From: Halisarca cf. caerulea | Taxonomy: Eukaryota; Porifera; Demospongiae; Chondrillida; Halisarcidae | Direction: 5' to 3' | NCBI GenBank assembly: GCA_963170055.1 | Contig: CAUJGJ010000371.1 | Coordinates: forward strand, 5,028,511 to 5,053,510 | Length of the DNA stretch: 25,000 bases | In this document: positions 1 through 25,000 of the stretch, one piece after another | How positions within the stretch are numbered: position 1 is the first letter of the stretch | How the letters are laid out: each line of letters opens with the position of its first letter | Notes under the pieces: model-generated | Told to the model about the DNA's origin: nothing | Seen by the model: only the letters and a program-made list of their open reading frames with translations | The model's database searches: none | Made by a program: the position numbers and the translations under genes

Positions 1-421
1 GTTAGTGCTATGCTGTAACAATTATTATTGTATAGGCCAATGTTTAGTCTTTGATCGACCTCCTTTTCCCCTAGTTCATAACAGGCCCTGGTGCAACCCA
101 TATGTCAAGTGTGTAGTAGTTACATGCATGAAGTATATAGTATAATTAAATTCCAATCCAGCTCATGCAATCATACAAATTGATTATACAGTAGTTATGA
201 ATACACAATAGATATGATAGTATTAAGTGTTACTCGATAACTCCAGCAATGAGAGCTGGAGGATATCTACTGTCTTCGGTGGTGACTGGTACGAAGAACG
301 TCCACGTAGTTACACGAGGAGCAGTTCTTGAATTCAAAATTACTTTGAAGCTGTTTTGTCACATGTGCACTCACGTACGCACGCACGTACGCACCCACCC
401 ACCCACCCACATACGCGCGCA

Positions 422-490
<69 letters not shown>

Positions 491-692
491 TTTGTATAAG
501 AAAATTCGCTGTATTTTGGCAGTTTCCTGATGCAGCCCCTAAAAAGGGATCAGAACGATAGACTGCTTCCGGGAGAAGTAACGGTTCCAATCTCATTATA
601 TATAGCTGCATTTCGGAACTATTTCCACTTAAATTACATATTATTATATATACGCATACGCGTCCATTTCCGGAAGAATAACAGCAGGCAGT
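1..692. other. Upstream intergenic region of gene A
   Basis: No convincing coding exon was found on either strand. It is AT-rich sequence with one CA microsatellite (about 426-488), preceded by short GCAC/ACCC-rich degenerate repeats. The last part should hold the 5'UTR and promoter of gene A, whose first ATG is at 693. I see no clear TATA box or initiator that I would defend. Confidence 0.5.
426..488. repeat. (CA)n microsatellite
   Basis: About 31 uninterrupted CA units, flanked on the left by CG/CA-rich degenerate sequence. The poly-His-Thr and poly-Cys-Val reading frames across it are artefacts of the dinucleotide repeat. Confidence 0.95.
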
Positions 693-6080
<5,388 letters not shown>

Positions 6081-6753
6081 GGCAACAGTATATGTAAATA
6101 CATATATGCACATAAGCACAGGTACTACAAAACCGTTTGTAATGCGGTTAATATAATAATGTTAACTACTGTAACATATTATAATGCGCGCACATGCACA
6201 GTGCAGTACAATTATTCTATTGTGCTATTTTATATTATAGTATTGACTGATTACTACAGGTGTTATAAGAAGCTTAATGTATATTTTCTAAGTTTGTTAC
6301 TGTGCAATGTTTTATGGTGTTAATTCCAAAAAGCAGAACTAACCTCCATCCCATTTAAAATCACTCACATTGACATGTGTACATTAAATTTGAAACCTCT
6401 ATAAGAACACCCCCATATATATACAGGACAGCTCTGTGGTCTCAATGGTGTCCTCGATCATTATTCCACTGTACAGGACTGTTTACTGTGGTCCCAACGG
6501 TGTCCTCATTATAGAGGTTCCACTTGCGTGTGCATGATGAGTCATGATAAGGCATGTGCACATGGTATATAAATTATAATATAATTATTGTATTAAATTT
6601 GCCAAAACACACAGCACTTCTGAGTATATAATATAATTGATGACAAAATATAATAAGCAGAGTAATCCATACCACTAATATATATTGCAGAAATTCATAT
6701 ATTTATAATATATAATAATTTTAAAAATAAACTTCATTAAAAATAACATCCAA
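6081..6753. other. Intergenic gap between convergent genes A and B
   Basis: This holds the 3' ends of two tail-to-tail genes. No AATAAA is seen for gene A; ATTAAA at about 6383 is the best polyadenylation candidate and is weak. No clear signal is seen for gene B. A TIR element occupies about 6392-6521. Confidence 0.5.
6392..6521. mobile_element. Small TIR element of the AACCTCTATAA type
   Basis: The left end GAAACCTCTATAAGAACACC pairs with the right end GGTGTCCTCATTATAGAGGT. There is an internal repeat of the type TGTGGTCTCAATGGTGTCCTC. Related ends occur at 17675-17854 (AACCTTGTCAAGAAGGAC) and about 21549-21575 (CTCGTTATAGAGGC). Such ends resemble the conserved CCTC-rich termini of Tigger/pogo-derived MITEs; that assignment is inference. 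Confidence 0.6.
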
Positions 6754-7176
6754 TCAATTCTGTATTGACGATGTTTTTGATATAGTGACGGTATTGGTTT
6801 CCACGCGAGCCAAAATGGATTCCTCCAAAATTTCTTCGTTGATAGGCTTGTGAACTGCCCACTCCAGCTTGCCATACATGTAGGAGAAACCCCAGTAGAA
6901 AGGGATGAGAATGAAGGAAAAAACTGTGACAAAAATGTAGACCGAAAGACCACTGGACGGCTCCTGACCACAATAGAAACACCAATCCGTGTGAGTCTGA
7001 GTGATAATGAGTACAGCACTGATGAACTGTGCTGCTCCGAAGGTGAAGAGGTATATGGCGAGGGAGAAGGGCTGTAGCTTGTATGGTGCGGCAAGGCAGG
7101 AGAGCTCAAGAGCTGAGAATGTAAGAAGAGATCATACAAAAAACAGACATTAGGAAGCAAAATTGATATAGCACAC

Positions 7177-7217
<41 letters not shown>

Positions 7218-7228
7218 AGCACAAGCAT

Positions 7229-7272
<44 letters not shown>

Positions 7273-7333
7273 AAACTCCACCCATACCTCACACGCACAC
7301 ACGCACACACACACACACACACACACATGCACA

Positions 7334-7415
<82 letters not shown>

Positions 7416-7508
7416 TACACACACCCAGGTACAAGCACACACACACACATACACACACCCAGGTACAAGCACACACACACACACACACATACACACACAC
7501 CTAGGCAC

Positions 7509-7570
<62 letters not shown>

Positions 7571-7573
7571 ACA

Positions 7574-7669
<96 letters not shown>

Positions 7670-8881
7670 ACGCACAAACGCCACCCATACCTCACAAACA
7701 AACACACAGAACACCACACATGCAGCACAAAGCAGGTTGTGCTTTCGAAAGTCATCAACCACTTACATCCCATCTGCACTATGGCATTTGCAATCCCAAA
7801 CAGTAGAAGATGGGGAATGGTGGAGAAGATACTTATCGGAATCGCCGGCCAGTGAGTGGATACTCCTTGCTGGATTTCTGCAAAGTTGTTGACCACGGTT
7901 GGAGTCGCACTCGAGTATGACTCCCTCCGCAGAGCCTCAATGGACATTGCCACTACAGAGCTTGCAAAGGAAAACAAAAGACCAATCCCTATCTTTGCAC
8001 GAAGTCGGAGATATGGTCCGAAGAGGGGATTGATGAGCCGATCGAAGAGTATCAAAGTTAATACAGATGTGAGGCTGTGTATGGTGTTCATAGACGCTAC
8101 TGGAATATGGACGTCATGGATGACAGTGAAGTTCAACACTTCACTGTAGTTCTCAGAGCAGTGAGAAGTGGCAGTAACAGCAAACGAAGGAAACGTCAAT
8201 CTTTCTATCTGGGACAGATCTGCAATGTTCATCTGCCGAATACAAACACAAGCAGTACACAATATCACCTCAAGTTACAAAATACAATGAAATCTGTTTA
8301 TAACGACCACTCAAGGGACCAAGTGCTCATGGTCTCCATAGACAGGTGGTCCTTATACAGAGATGTATTTGTATCACCGCAAAGAGGTGGCCCTTGAACC
8401 AGCCCACAGTGGTCCCTGTAGACAGGTAGTCTTTCTCTACAGGTTGTCTTTAAGACAGGTTTCACAGTACACACAGAGACAAGATGTCAAAGCTGTACAC
8501 ACAGAGACAAGACGTCAAAGCTGTACACATAGAGACAAGACGTCAAAGGTGTACACACAGAGACAAGACGTCAATGGTGTACACACAGAGACAAGACGTC
8601 AAAGGTGTACACACAGAGACAAGACGTCAAAGCTGTACACACAGAGACAAGATGTCAAGGCTGTACAGTGGAACCTCCAAGCAAAGGACATGTCACAGGA
8701 ACAAAAGAACTCCACTTATTCACCTGTTGTTAGAGAAAAGTCCTTTACTTTGGAGGTTAAAAGGCATTGGAACTACATCAGAATCCATGCAGGGATGACA
8801 CAGAAAAACATGGCTGCCCATACATTAGGACCAAGTGTATTTCTGCTAAAAACTCACTTGTGGTACATTTTGGAGCTCCAA

Positions 8882-8960
<79 letters not shown>

Positions 8961-10873
8961 GAGTAAATATTATGGGAACCCAAGCTATGTCCTACATGTT
9001 ATTATAAATGCATTCAGTGTCTATATGTCAGGAGTTAGTAGTACGTATTGGAGGCTCCACTCCTGAGTAGAATGATGCACGGGCACCAACACACCTGGGG
9101 CATGTGATGCACTTTATATCAGAGTAAAAAGTTGTCAGTTGGTATCAGCTAGGGTTCAGTTGCAGGAGGTGATCCCCTGTGTCGGTGAACACTGAGCCTG
9201 TATGCAGTAGATTCATGGGTGATGTACGTATGTATGTACTGTACTGATATTCTATACTATCAGGCCTGTAGCCGGGGGGGGGGGGGGGGGGGGGTTCATT
9301 GGGTTCGGACGAACCCCCCTTAAGAAACACCAAACCATAAAAAATAAGTGTAAAAGTGTTCTAAAGGAGTATATGGCCTTATTGAGACCCACTACGCACT
9401 TTTTCCTTTCGTTTCGTTGCTCTAATATCACTAAACGTTACCCAGAACGCTACCTGATCACAATTGGCCTCCATTTTGTGATGATGTCATTTACTATCAG
9501 AGTGACATTTTGTACTACGTATGTATTCTGTAACTCGTTTACACTATGGATAATTTTGAGGGCATTTTGCATAGGGGATCAATGTATAATGTGTGTGTGT
9601 GTGTGGGTGGGTGGGTGGGTGCACGCGCATGCGTGCATGTGAAGGGGGATTGCAGACATTTGAAATGTAACCCCCCTATGGAAATTCCTGGCTACGGGCC
9701 TGACTATGCGCAGTATGTACACAAGCACATCCGGTACATGCTGCTAACTGCCATGGTTAAGTAGCTTGTGTGTTGAAACTCACAATGGCAAACACCATAT
9801 GGTAGGACGTGAAGCTGAGCAACATCAAACAGATGAGACAGAACTGCTGTACGTCGCAGACATCTTCACTGGGTAGGTGTCCCCCGTACTTCTCCTGAAC
9901 ACGCTCAAAGCAGTTGGGTTTGTGCTTGCGCATGAGTGCACTGTAGGCTACTCTGCTCTGCCCCAAATGTTCATTAGCTATGATGTTTCCTCTTCTCCTT
10001 CGATCCCAGGATCTCTTGATCCCGTGACAGCATTCTTTCCCGGCGGCAAATAAAACACTGCAAATGAGTTTGAAGGGGTGCCCCCTGTGACCCGAGCGAG
10101 CCAGCTGCATCGGTGACCACATCAGGAAAAGTATGGCACACAGAGCTACAGAGCCTACGAGAACGTAACCATAGAAGGCACCACAGTACTTGAACAGGAA
10201 TGGAATGACAACATAAGCCGATGCTTCACCGGAGAAGAAGGAGATTTGCATCCAATGAAGAACGGTGCTCCGAACGTCGCTCCCTTCCTCGGGAATCTGA
10301 TCCAGACACAGAAGCATCATGTTGTAATACATCAGCGACAGACTGACGAAGAAGAGTACCAATCCGAGCAACAGGGCTGGAAACTCCGTGGCGCCAGCGG
10401 TGGTACAGTGAGACCACGCGCATACAATGCTGCTGAAAATCGCATACAGGTACATGGCAAGAAGTCCCAATGTAAAAGAAACCCTGTGCCCGAACCTATG
10501 ACCCATCCAGTAGCTGAAGGGAAACACAAACACCAGATAAGGCAGTCCTTGGACGACCATTGAGATGGGAGCTGCGTCGACAGAGTTTAGCTCCAGCACG
10601 TTCAGAAAGATGGCGTCTATCACCGAAACGACACCGTATTCGTGGAATCCCGTTACAAATGCAAGCAAAAAGCAAGCAACAATACCCCACCTCCGAGGGA
10701 TATATTTTGCCTTCAGTTCCTACAAGATTCAAAGCAGAACAAGTCTTTTATGTTCGGTCAAAAAGGCCTTTCTGAAAGGACCGTGTTAACAACTCGAGCA
10801 CATAGGAAGCACTTCAACCTACCTTTCGGTACCTGTTCCATGTTTTTCTGACGAAAATACAGTTCACAGTCAT
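6754..10873 (-). CDS. Gene B: divergent SLC15/POT-like multi-span membrane protein, 4 exons
   Basis: Exons in transcript order are 10873-10823, 10719-9784, 8232-7767 and 7112-6754, giving 603 residues. Donors are gtaggt, gtgagt and gtaagt; phases are 0, 0 and 1 as in genes A and C. The first exon encodes 17 residues (MTVNCIFVRKTWNRYRK). Exon 4 is open but has no start codon of its own and gives ...TDWCFYCGQEPSSG... to a TGA at 6754. The protein shows about a dozen hydrophobic stretches, GFHEYG at 41-46 in place of the POT ExxER motif, FERVQEKYGGHLPSEDV in the central loop, and a TM10-like block starting PHL at 469 with Asn478 where POTs have Glu; the acidic residue of the following LE (487) is kept. 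WCFYC is at 528-532. It is the most divergent of the three copies. Membrane transport is likely; substrate and proton coupling are unknown. Confidence 0.8.
7170..7667. repeat. Long compound (CA)n microsatellite in gene B intron 3
   Basis: About 500 bp of CA units broken by short motifs such as CCCAGGTACAAG and CTAGGCACAAG. These interruptions themselves recur (near 7425, 7460 and 7500), which suggests unequal exchange of larger blocks. It fills most of the 654-bp intron between exons 3 and 4. On the gene B transcript it reads as UG repeats. Confidence 0.95.
8467..8666. repeat. 28-bp minisatellite, about 7 copies, gene B intron 2
   Basis: Tandem 28-bp units begin GTACACACAGAGACAAGACG and end TCAAAGCT, with AAGCT/AAGGT/AATGGT variants. 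The frame reading TETRRQ/THRDKTS across it is an artefact of the repeat. Confidence 0.9.
8883..8958. repeat. (TA)n microsatellite, gene B intron 2
   Basis: About 75 bp of TA repeats with one phase slip. Just before it (about 8785-8880) lies a dispersed repeat with a copy at about 15120-15200 (shared blocks ACACAGAAAAACATGGCTGCC versus ACACCGAAAAAACATGGCCG, then CATACATTAG). Confidence 0.85.
9261..9702. mobile_element. Non-autonomous DNA transposon with CAGGCCTGTAGCC ends
   Basis: The termini CAGGCCTGTAGCC and (reverse complement) CAGGCCCGTAGCC are inverted repeats. ACTAT stands immediately outside both ends (9256-9260 and 9703-9707), a likely 5-bp target duplication. A run of 21 G lies at 9274-9294. 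No transposase frame is present. The second element at 17134-17474 has the same type of end. CAGGGGCGTAGCC-type ends are common in non-autonomous animal elements; the superfamily is not settled here. Confidence 0.8.
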
Positions 10874-11732
10874 GACAGCAAGCACCGTCTACTAAAAGGA
10901 CAACAATATCTATGGCTCCAGCATGCCCACGCTTTCACATGACATCACGTGACTAACATGCATTAAATCAATTATATAAATGTCGAATTTCTATAATATA
11001 CGGATTTGCTCATGCAGTATATGAATAATATGAAAAGACTTAATTCATATAATAATAATAATATTAACAATAGCCATGGACTTACAATAAATATGACATA
11101 ATATAATTCAAGACTTGGTGTTACTCTAGAATTAAAGGGATTGAATACATAATTGTCAAATAGACAGTACAAGGAAGTTAGGCTCGTGGTACTCCTCCTT
11201 CTTTGGTAGCTAGGAGGATGTCAGTCGTGGCAGTGTTGGCAGTGCTCCTGGTGCCTCTGATCGATGGCCATGATGGCAGAGCGCAACAGTGTATGTATAA
11301 TATGAATATTATACGTACAGCTATAAGCTTTAAGTATACTGTAGAATAGAAAACCTGCAAAAAGTACCTATAAAGCATTCGGGCTATAGTCTCATTTCCC
11401 GGCGCAGAATAATTAAATGGCGCCTGGAAGTGCGTCTTGGAACAAGACTATATTATATTATAAATATAGTGCAAATCTCAGACTTATTTGCTGCGTGCAA
11501 TACAATACACACAGTTACTGTATTAAATTCATAGAAAAATACTATGAAAATTACCTATGAAAATATTCAAATCTACCACTACTCATATAGCTTGGTGTAA
11601 GAAAACTGCTTACAAAACATTCAAAATGAAAACCTGAAAATTCCTGGTGTACTTTTAAAGAGTGTCTATGTTAACTGGTGTTTGTCTCTGAAATACCAAG
11701 ATATCATGCAGGTGTCGTCAAGTGTCCAGGTG
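10874..11732. other. Intergenic gap between genes B and C
   Basis: This is the promoter side of gene B (start codon 10873) and the 3' flank of gene C (stop at 11733). It is AT-rich with one weak ORF on the plus strand at 11218-11349. No polyadenylation signal for gene C is evident within 300 bp of its stop. Confidence 0.5.
11218..11349 (+). CDS. Possible small ORF or first exon with a signal-peptide-like start
   Basis: A 43-codon ORF begins MSVVAVLAVLLVPLIDGHDG, which looks like a signal peptide. A good donor (GTATGT, 11292-11297) follows RAQQ, so it could be the first exon of an unseen gene rather than a complete one. No continuing plus-strand exon was found downstream. It has no recognisable family and may be chance. 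GC content is a little higher than the surrounding AT-rich sequence. Confidence 0.2.
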   Translation: MSVVAVLAVLLVPLIDGHDGRAQQCMYNMNIIRTAISFKYTVE

Positions 11733-18952
<7,220 letters not shown>

Positions 18953-19252
18953 TCTCTCGGCCTTTCAAGCTAAGCTCTACCTCAAGGTTGCAAACTAGCA
19001 CGTGGGTCCAGGTCGAACTTCCGGAGGTAGGGAGGGGCTGGTACAGAGAACCGAAAACCCAAATTATCAACCAAAGCAGCATTTCCCTGAAAATAATCCA
19101 TGAATACACTTGATATAAGTTCACAACACAACCGCATGCAGGATATGAGTCTAGTGTTCAAGTTACGGTGGAAATACTAGGTCAATATTTGTGGCCACAG
19201 TTGGGCAAGCTTCACTTCTGATGCACAACAGACAAGACACTAGCAACGTCAT
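18953..19252. promoter_or_regulatory. Short gap holding the gene C promoter and the SRSF2-like 3'UTR
   Basis: Only 300 bp separate the SRSF2-like stop codon (19253) from the gene C start codon (18952) on the same strand. The 3' end of one gene and the promoter of the other must fit here or overlap. No AATAAA and no clear TATA box were seen on the minus strand. Confidence 0.4.
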
Positions 19253-21983
<2,731 letters not shown>

Positions 21984-22110
21984 TCTGGCACACTATCTTC
22001 TCGTGGTTCTACGCATGCGCAGATAGTGGAAAGTCTCGTGATAGTCACGCGATCCAAAATTATATCATTTGATTTTCATCTTAACTAGAAGAGGTGATCC
22101 TTGCCTTCGA
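21984..22110. promoter_or_regulatory. Probable bidirectional promoter of the SRSF2-like and GTSF1-like genes
   Basis: This is the 127-bp gap between two divergent predicted start codons. It contains ACGCATGCGCAG (22011-22022), which matches the core of the palindromic NRF1 site (GCGCATGCGC type), common in bidirectional housekeeping promoters of animals. It is locally richer in CpG than most flanking sequence. Promoter function is inferred, and the left boundary depends on the tentative first exon. Confidence 0.5.
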
Positions 22111-25000
22111 ATGGAGTACTTCGATTATTCCAATTTGGACCCTGACACCCTAGTGACATGCCCTTTTGACGAAGTACATCGAGTTCGTGCGGGTAGACTT
22201 GCACGTCATCTAATCAAATGCCAGAAAGTGAGTCATCTGTGTGGACCACCGTGCGCGCGCGAAAAGATTTTGTGGTACCATTGCTTTTGTACACAAAAAG
22301 AATCGTGAATTGATGCATGCGATGTATGATATCTCGTTTATAGTCGCTTCTGCTGTTTCCACTTGTTTGTACAGCAATACAATAGGTATTGTGCTAGCTG
22401 CAGGGCCCAGTTAGTCTCGCTAGCCAGACCCTATCTTCGCTGAATGCCTCCGCCATTTTAGCGGTTAGCGAAGATAGGGTCTGGCTAGCGAGACTAGGGC
22501 CCAGTAGAGGTTTCTCTAAAACATGAGCTTTTTGGGCGAATTTCGTACCCATGCGTATTTGCTCCCTGCATCTATAGTTAGATAGATAGGTTGACAATTT
22601 TAATGCTCAGAGACGTAACCCCATCGATCAGTGACTGGTCTACCAGGAGGCCCGGCATGCATAGTTGCAAGAAGCTAGTGCACTGAAGTTTGTGTGGGTG
22701 GAGCCTGGTATGCCAGCTAAAGGAGTTAATGTAGGATCAATGGTTCAGAAATAAAAGTATTGCAAATGTTGCATTGGTCATCGTGATTGGACACTACTTG
22801 TAGCATGCAAATGCAATGATGTCAGAATACTAATGCCATTTGTTTCACCACAGACCTTAATGTATGCAATGATTTGATGGCAGTTTGTTAGTGTTTACTG
22901 CCTACAACTATTTCTCTCAGAATGCCAACCCAAAGGATTATGTGTTTTGCAAATACACTCGTCTTCACGTGATGCCAAGAGCTCATTATGAGTACCACAT
23001 CCAGCGATGTCACCTCAGGGTATGGTTAGCACCCAGTACATGTGTAAAGTAGGAATAGTCACCTGTAGCTGTAGATTCCTGTATTTGTACATGAGAATGT
23101 GTTCCTACAACACACTTACGCATATGTACATATAAGGCATCCTTAGAGCCAATGCCTTTTACTGCTTTCTGTAGATGTTTGTGTGTGTATGTGTGTATGT
23201 GTGTGTGTGTGTGTGTGTGTGTATTTTAGATCAAAATAATTTGCTGTATTTAATTTTTGGCATGATGGTATATCTTAATTGTAATTATCAATTATGATTT
23301 CTTCTCATCAGTGTTCATTGTATGTTTAATCTTAATTGTATTATGTTTTCTTCTCACCAGTGTTGAGTGTTTCCATTATCATTGTGTGTATCAGTCCAGT
23401 ATTTAGGGTTCCCAGTTAAGACCAGCAGTTGCTGATGGGATATCCCTGTTTAAATAATAATGTACTACTACTACTACTACGTACATGTGTGTGTGTGTGT
23501 GTGTGTGCAAATATGTGTACACGTGTGTGTGTGTGTGTGTGTGTAAGTACGTATGTGTGTGTGTATGTGTATGGATGCAGGAGCTTGTGCATGTAAGTTT
23601 GCATTTCAACGTAATATATTAAGATATCCGGTGTGGACTTTAATAGGGCTCAACAGAATTGTCAATGAAGAAACCAGGTCAGTTTCTTGTTTGCTCTCAT
23701 AACTTGTGTGTGTCATTCTCTGTTTCATAACTAGTGTGTGCCTTACTTCACTGGCTGATGGGGTCACTGTAGTGATAACAGTTCCGGGAAAATAGGTAAT
23801 GGTCAAAAAAATGTGTCAGACATTTGTGCATGGACATTTGTACAAGTGGTTGTCTGGATATGTACTTGTTCATGTGTGACAATAGAACTGTTGGACATTA
23901 GCTAGTTAGAATCCAAACAAAGCTTCCTGGATTGTGCATGTCATGGTTGTTCCTGACAACAGCTAGGTAAATTTCAACCTCTCATATGTATACAAGGTCA
24001 TCATTGTTCCTAGAATTAGTTGATGTCAGGACATCTCATACCATTTGTGAAAATGGTCTTATATGATGTCTGAGTACTTTGTCTATTTGTCTTTTGGTAG
24101 TTGACCAAAGCAACAGCTGTCAAAAATGTGTGTGTGTACGTGTGTGTGTGTGTGTGTGTGTACATGTGATTCTTTATGTTTATGCAGGAGAACCTCATGT
24201 TGGTGGTAACTGTGAGCTACCTGTAACCAACGAAGCACGCTGGACTCCGCAAACTGATGAGGATTGGGACGATGAGAGTCATTCGGAGGGAACCTCTGCT
24301 CCTGTGTTCCGCTTTGGAGGCACCACAACCATCACCACCAGTTTGAAGAACACTACATCTTCAGAGGACTACCCTCCACAGCAGACAAGAGTACATCCCA
24401 CTACCAAGCAGAATTCCCAAGGGGGAAATAAAGCAAGGTCATCTGAGACAGGTATGCACCCCCAGCAGTGGAGAGATCCAGCCAGTCAGCACCCACCACC
24501 ACCACAGCCAGTTAGAACCCCTCACACTAGGGGTTGGGAGAACTCTCAGACAAGACCATCTCAACCAGTGGTTGGATATGAGCAGAGAAGTCATTCTCAG
24601 AACCCGTCAGGAGTGTCACGGTCAGTACTAGCACTGGAGAAACTGTGTTCATGCAAGCTGTCATCTTGTAGTATGAATATCGTAGCCACATAATCCAGTA
24701 GTTTAGAGTGTCTATGGTATAATGATGGTGTTTAGCTGGGGAAGTGGTAATGAGCAGCCTTATATCACAATTGCTATAACAAGAAGTAACAAAATCTCAG
24801 CAGCCACTTACATCACATTTGTCAGTTGCTACGATATTCATTTGTCAGTTTTCAGGCTTGCCAAACCCGCTGGAGGAAGTCTGTCACATGTAACTTCACA
24901 TGGTCTTCTGTTCCTGCAGATCTGGAGACACACCTCCCATGAGGCCCAAGGGGAGAGGGATGGGTATTTTGGGCATGCCTCGCCAACCAAAAGTAGCCCC
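22111..25000 (+). CDS. GTSF1: GTSF1/Asterix-like CHHC zinc-finger protein, 5 exons seen, 3' end outside window
   Basis: Exons are 22111-22227, 22921-23019, 23647-23677, 24188-24620 and 24920 to beyond 25000; phases are 0, 0, 1 and 2, all consistent. Zinc finger 1 has Cys17, His23, His33, Cys37 and finger 2 has Cys49, His55, His65, Cys69, both C-x5-H-x9-H-x3-C of the U11-48K/GTSF1 type, one finger per exon. Next comes ARWTPQTDEDWDDE (99-112), matching the Trp/acidic segment of GTSF1 that contacts PIWI. Known role: GTSF1 binds PIWI proteins, supports piRNA-guided slicing and transposon silencing, and its finger 1 binds RNA. The 31-nt exon 3 (GSTELSMKKP) was found because only a 3n+1 exon can join the flanking phases without a stop. 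The tail is long and rich in Pro, Gln and Ser, ending in RPKGRGMGILG; vertebrate GTSF1 is about 167 residues, this one exceeds 250. The stop codon is not in the window. Confidence 0.87.
22403..22502. mobile_element. Foldback (hairpin) element in GTSF1-like intron 1
   Basis: Arms 22403-22441 and 22467-22502 are perfectly complementary over 36 bases except for a 3-base insertion (AGT) in the left arm. Both outer ends are GGGCCC. The 25-base loop contains CCGCCATTTTAGCGG. It could be a MITE or, less likely, a structured RNA hairpin in the intron. No coding content. Confidence 0.8.
23176..23222. repeat. (GT)n microsatellite, GTSF1-like intron 2
   Basis: GT repeat with two AT interruptions. A further compound GT tract lies at about 23486-23573 in the same intron, preceded by a short (CTA)n run (23465-23480). 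Confidence 0.9.
24127..24162. repeat. (GT)n microsatellite, GTSF1-like intron 3
   Basis: GT repeat ending about 25 bp before the exon 4 acceptor at 24187. It is open in the frame of exon 4 (poly Cys-Val), which makes a misleading long ORF starting at 24079. Confidence 0.9.

Noticed and set aside
6675..7214. Minus-strand ORFs of 179 and 82 residues over gene B exon 4
   Set aside because: They are the two wrong frames. The third frame, lacking an ATG, matches the C-terminus of genes A and C (WCF[FY]C motif) and fits the splice phase.
8363..8917. Plus-strand ORF with repeated TETRRQ
   Set aside because: It is the 28-bp minisatellite and a TA tract read as protein, antisense to gene B intron 2. 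It has no family resemblance.
24079..24187. Read-through of the GTSF1-like exon 4 frame into DQSNSCQKCVCV...
   Set aside because: The stretch crosses a GT microsatellite. Splicing DQSNSC as an exon always leaves T before GA and makes TGA, whereas the 31-nt exon at 23647 joins cleanly.

Overview
The window is animal (metazoan) nuclear DNA. Its genes are split by GT-AG introns, it contains an SR splicing factor and a piRNA-pathway zinc-finger gene, and its introns are full of (CA)n/(TA)n microsatellites, minisatellites and short non-autonomous transposons. A sponge or similar marine invertebrate is my guess only; nothing here proves the phylum. I found no RNA genes, CRISPR arrays or bacterial operons.

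Five genes can be built by joining exons by hand, using splice sites, reading phase and comparison between the copies. Three are tandem paralogues of a very divergent family of multi-span membrane proteins related to the SLC15/POT (PTR2) proton-coupled peptide transporters: gene A (+, 693-6080), gene B (-, 10873-6754) and gene C (-, 18952-11733). All three have the same four-exon plan with intron phases 0, 0 and 1, and each starts with a tiny first exon (22, 17 and 17 codons) that simple ORF calling misses. All three have lost the residues that define the transporter family: the TM1 ExxER motif (replaced by a shared G[FY]HEYG block), the TM10 glutamate, and the Asn of PTR2 signature 2. All three share a new WCF[FY]C motif near the C-terminus. 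This looks like a lineage-specific expansion of former peptide transporters with altered function, and it is the most interesting content of the window.

The right part holds an SRSF2/SC35-like splicing factor (-, 21983-19253), with an RRM and an RS domain in four exons, and a GTSF1/Asterix-like gene (+, from 22111, running off the right edge) with two CHHC zinc fingers, one per exon. Their predicted start codons are about 130 bp apart and diverge, so they probably share a bidirectional promoter.

Layout: 1-692 upstream region; 693-6080 gene A; 6081-6753 convergent intergenic gap with a small TIR element; 6754-10873 gene B; 10874-11732 gap with one weak secreted-peptide-like ORF; 11733-18952 gene C, whose 4.5-kb intron 2 is a nest of foldback elements, nested MITEs and satellites; 18953-19252 short gap; 19253-21983 SRSF2-like gene; 21984-22110 shared promoter; 22111-25000 GTSF1-like gene. 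Most long ORFs across the CA/GT tracts (poly-HT and poly-CV) are artefacts of dinucleotide repeats.
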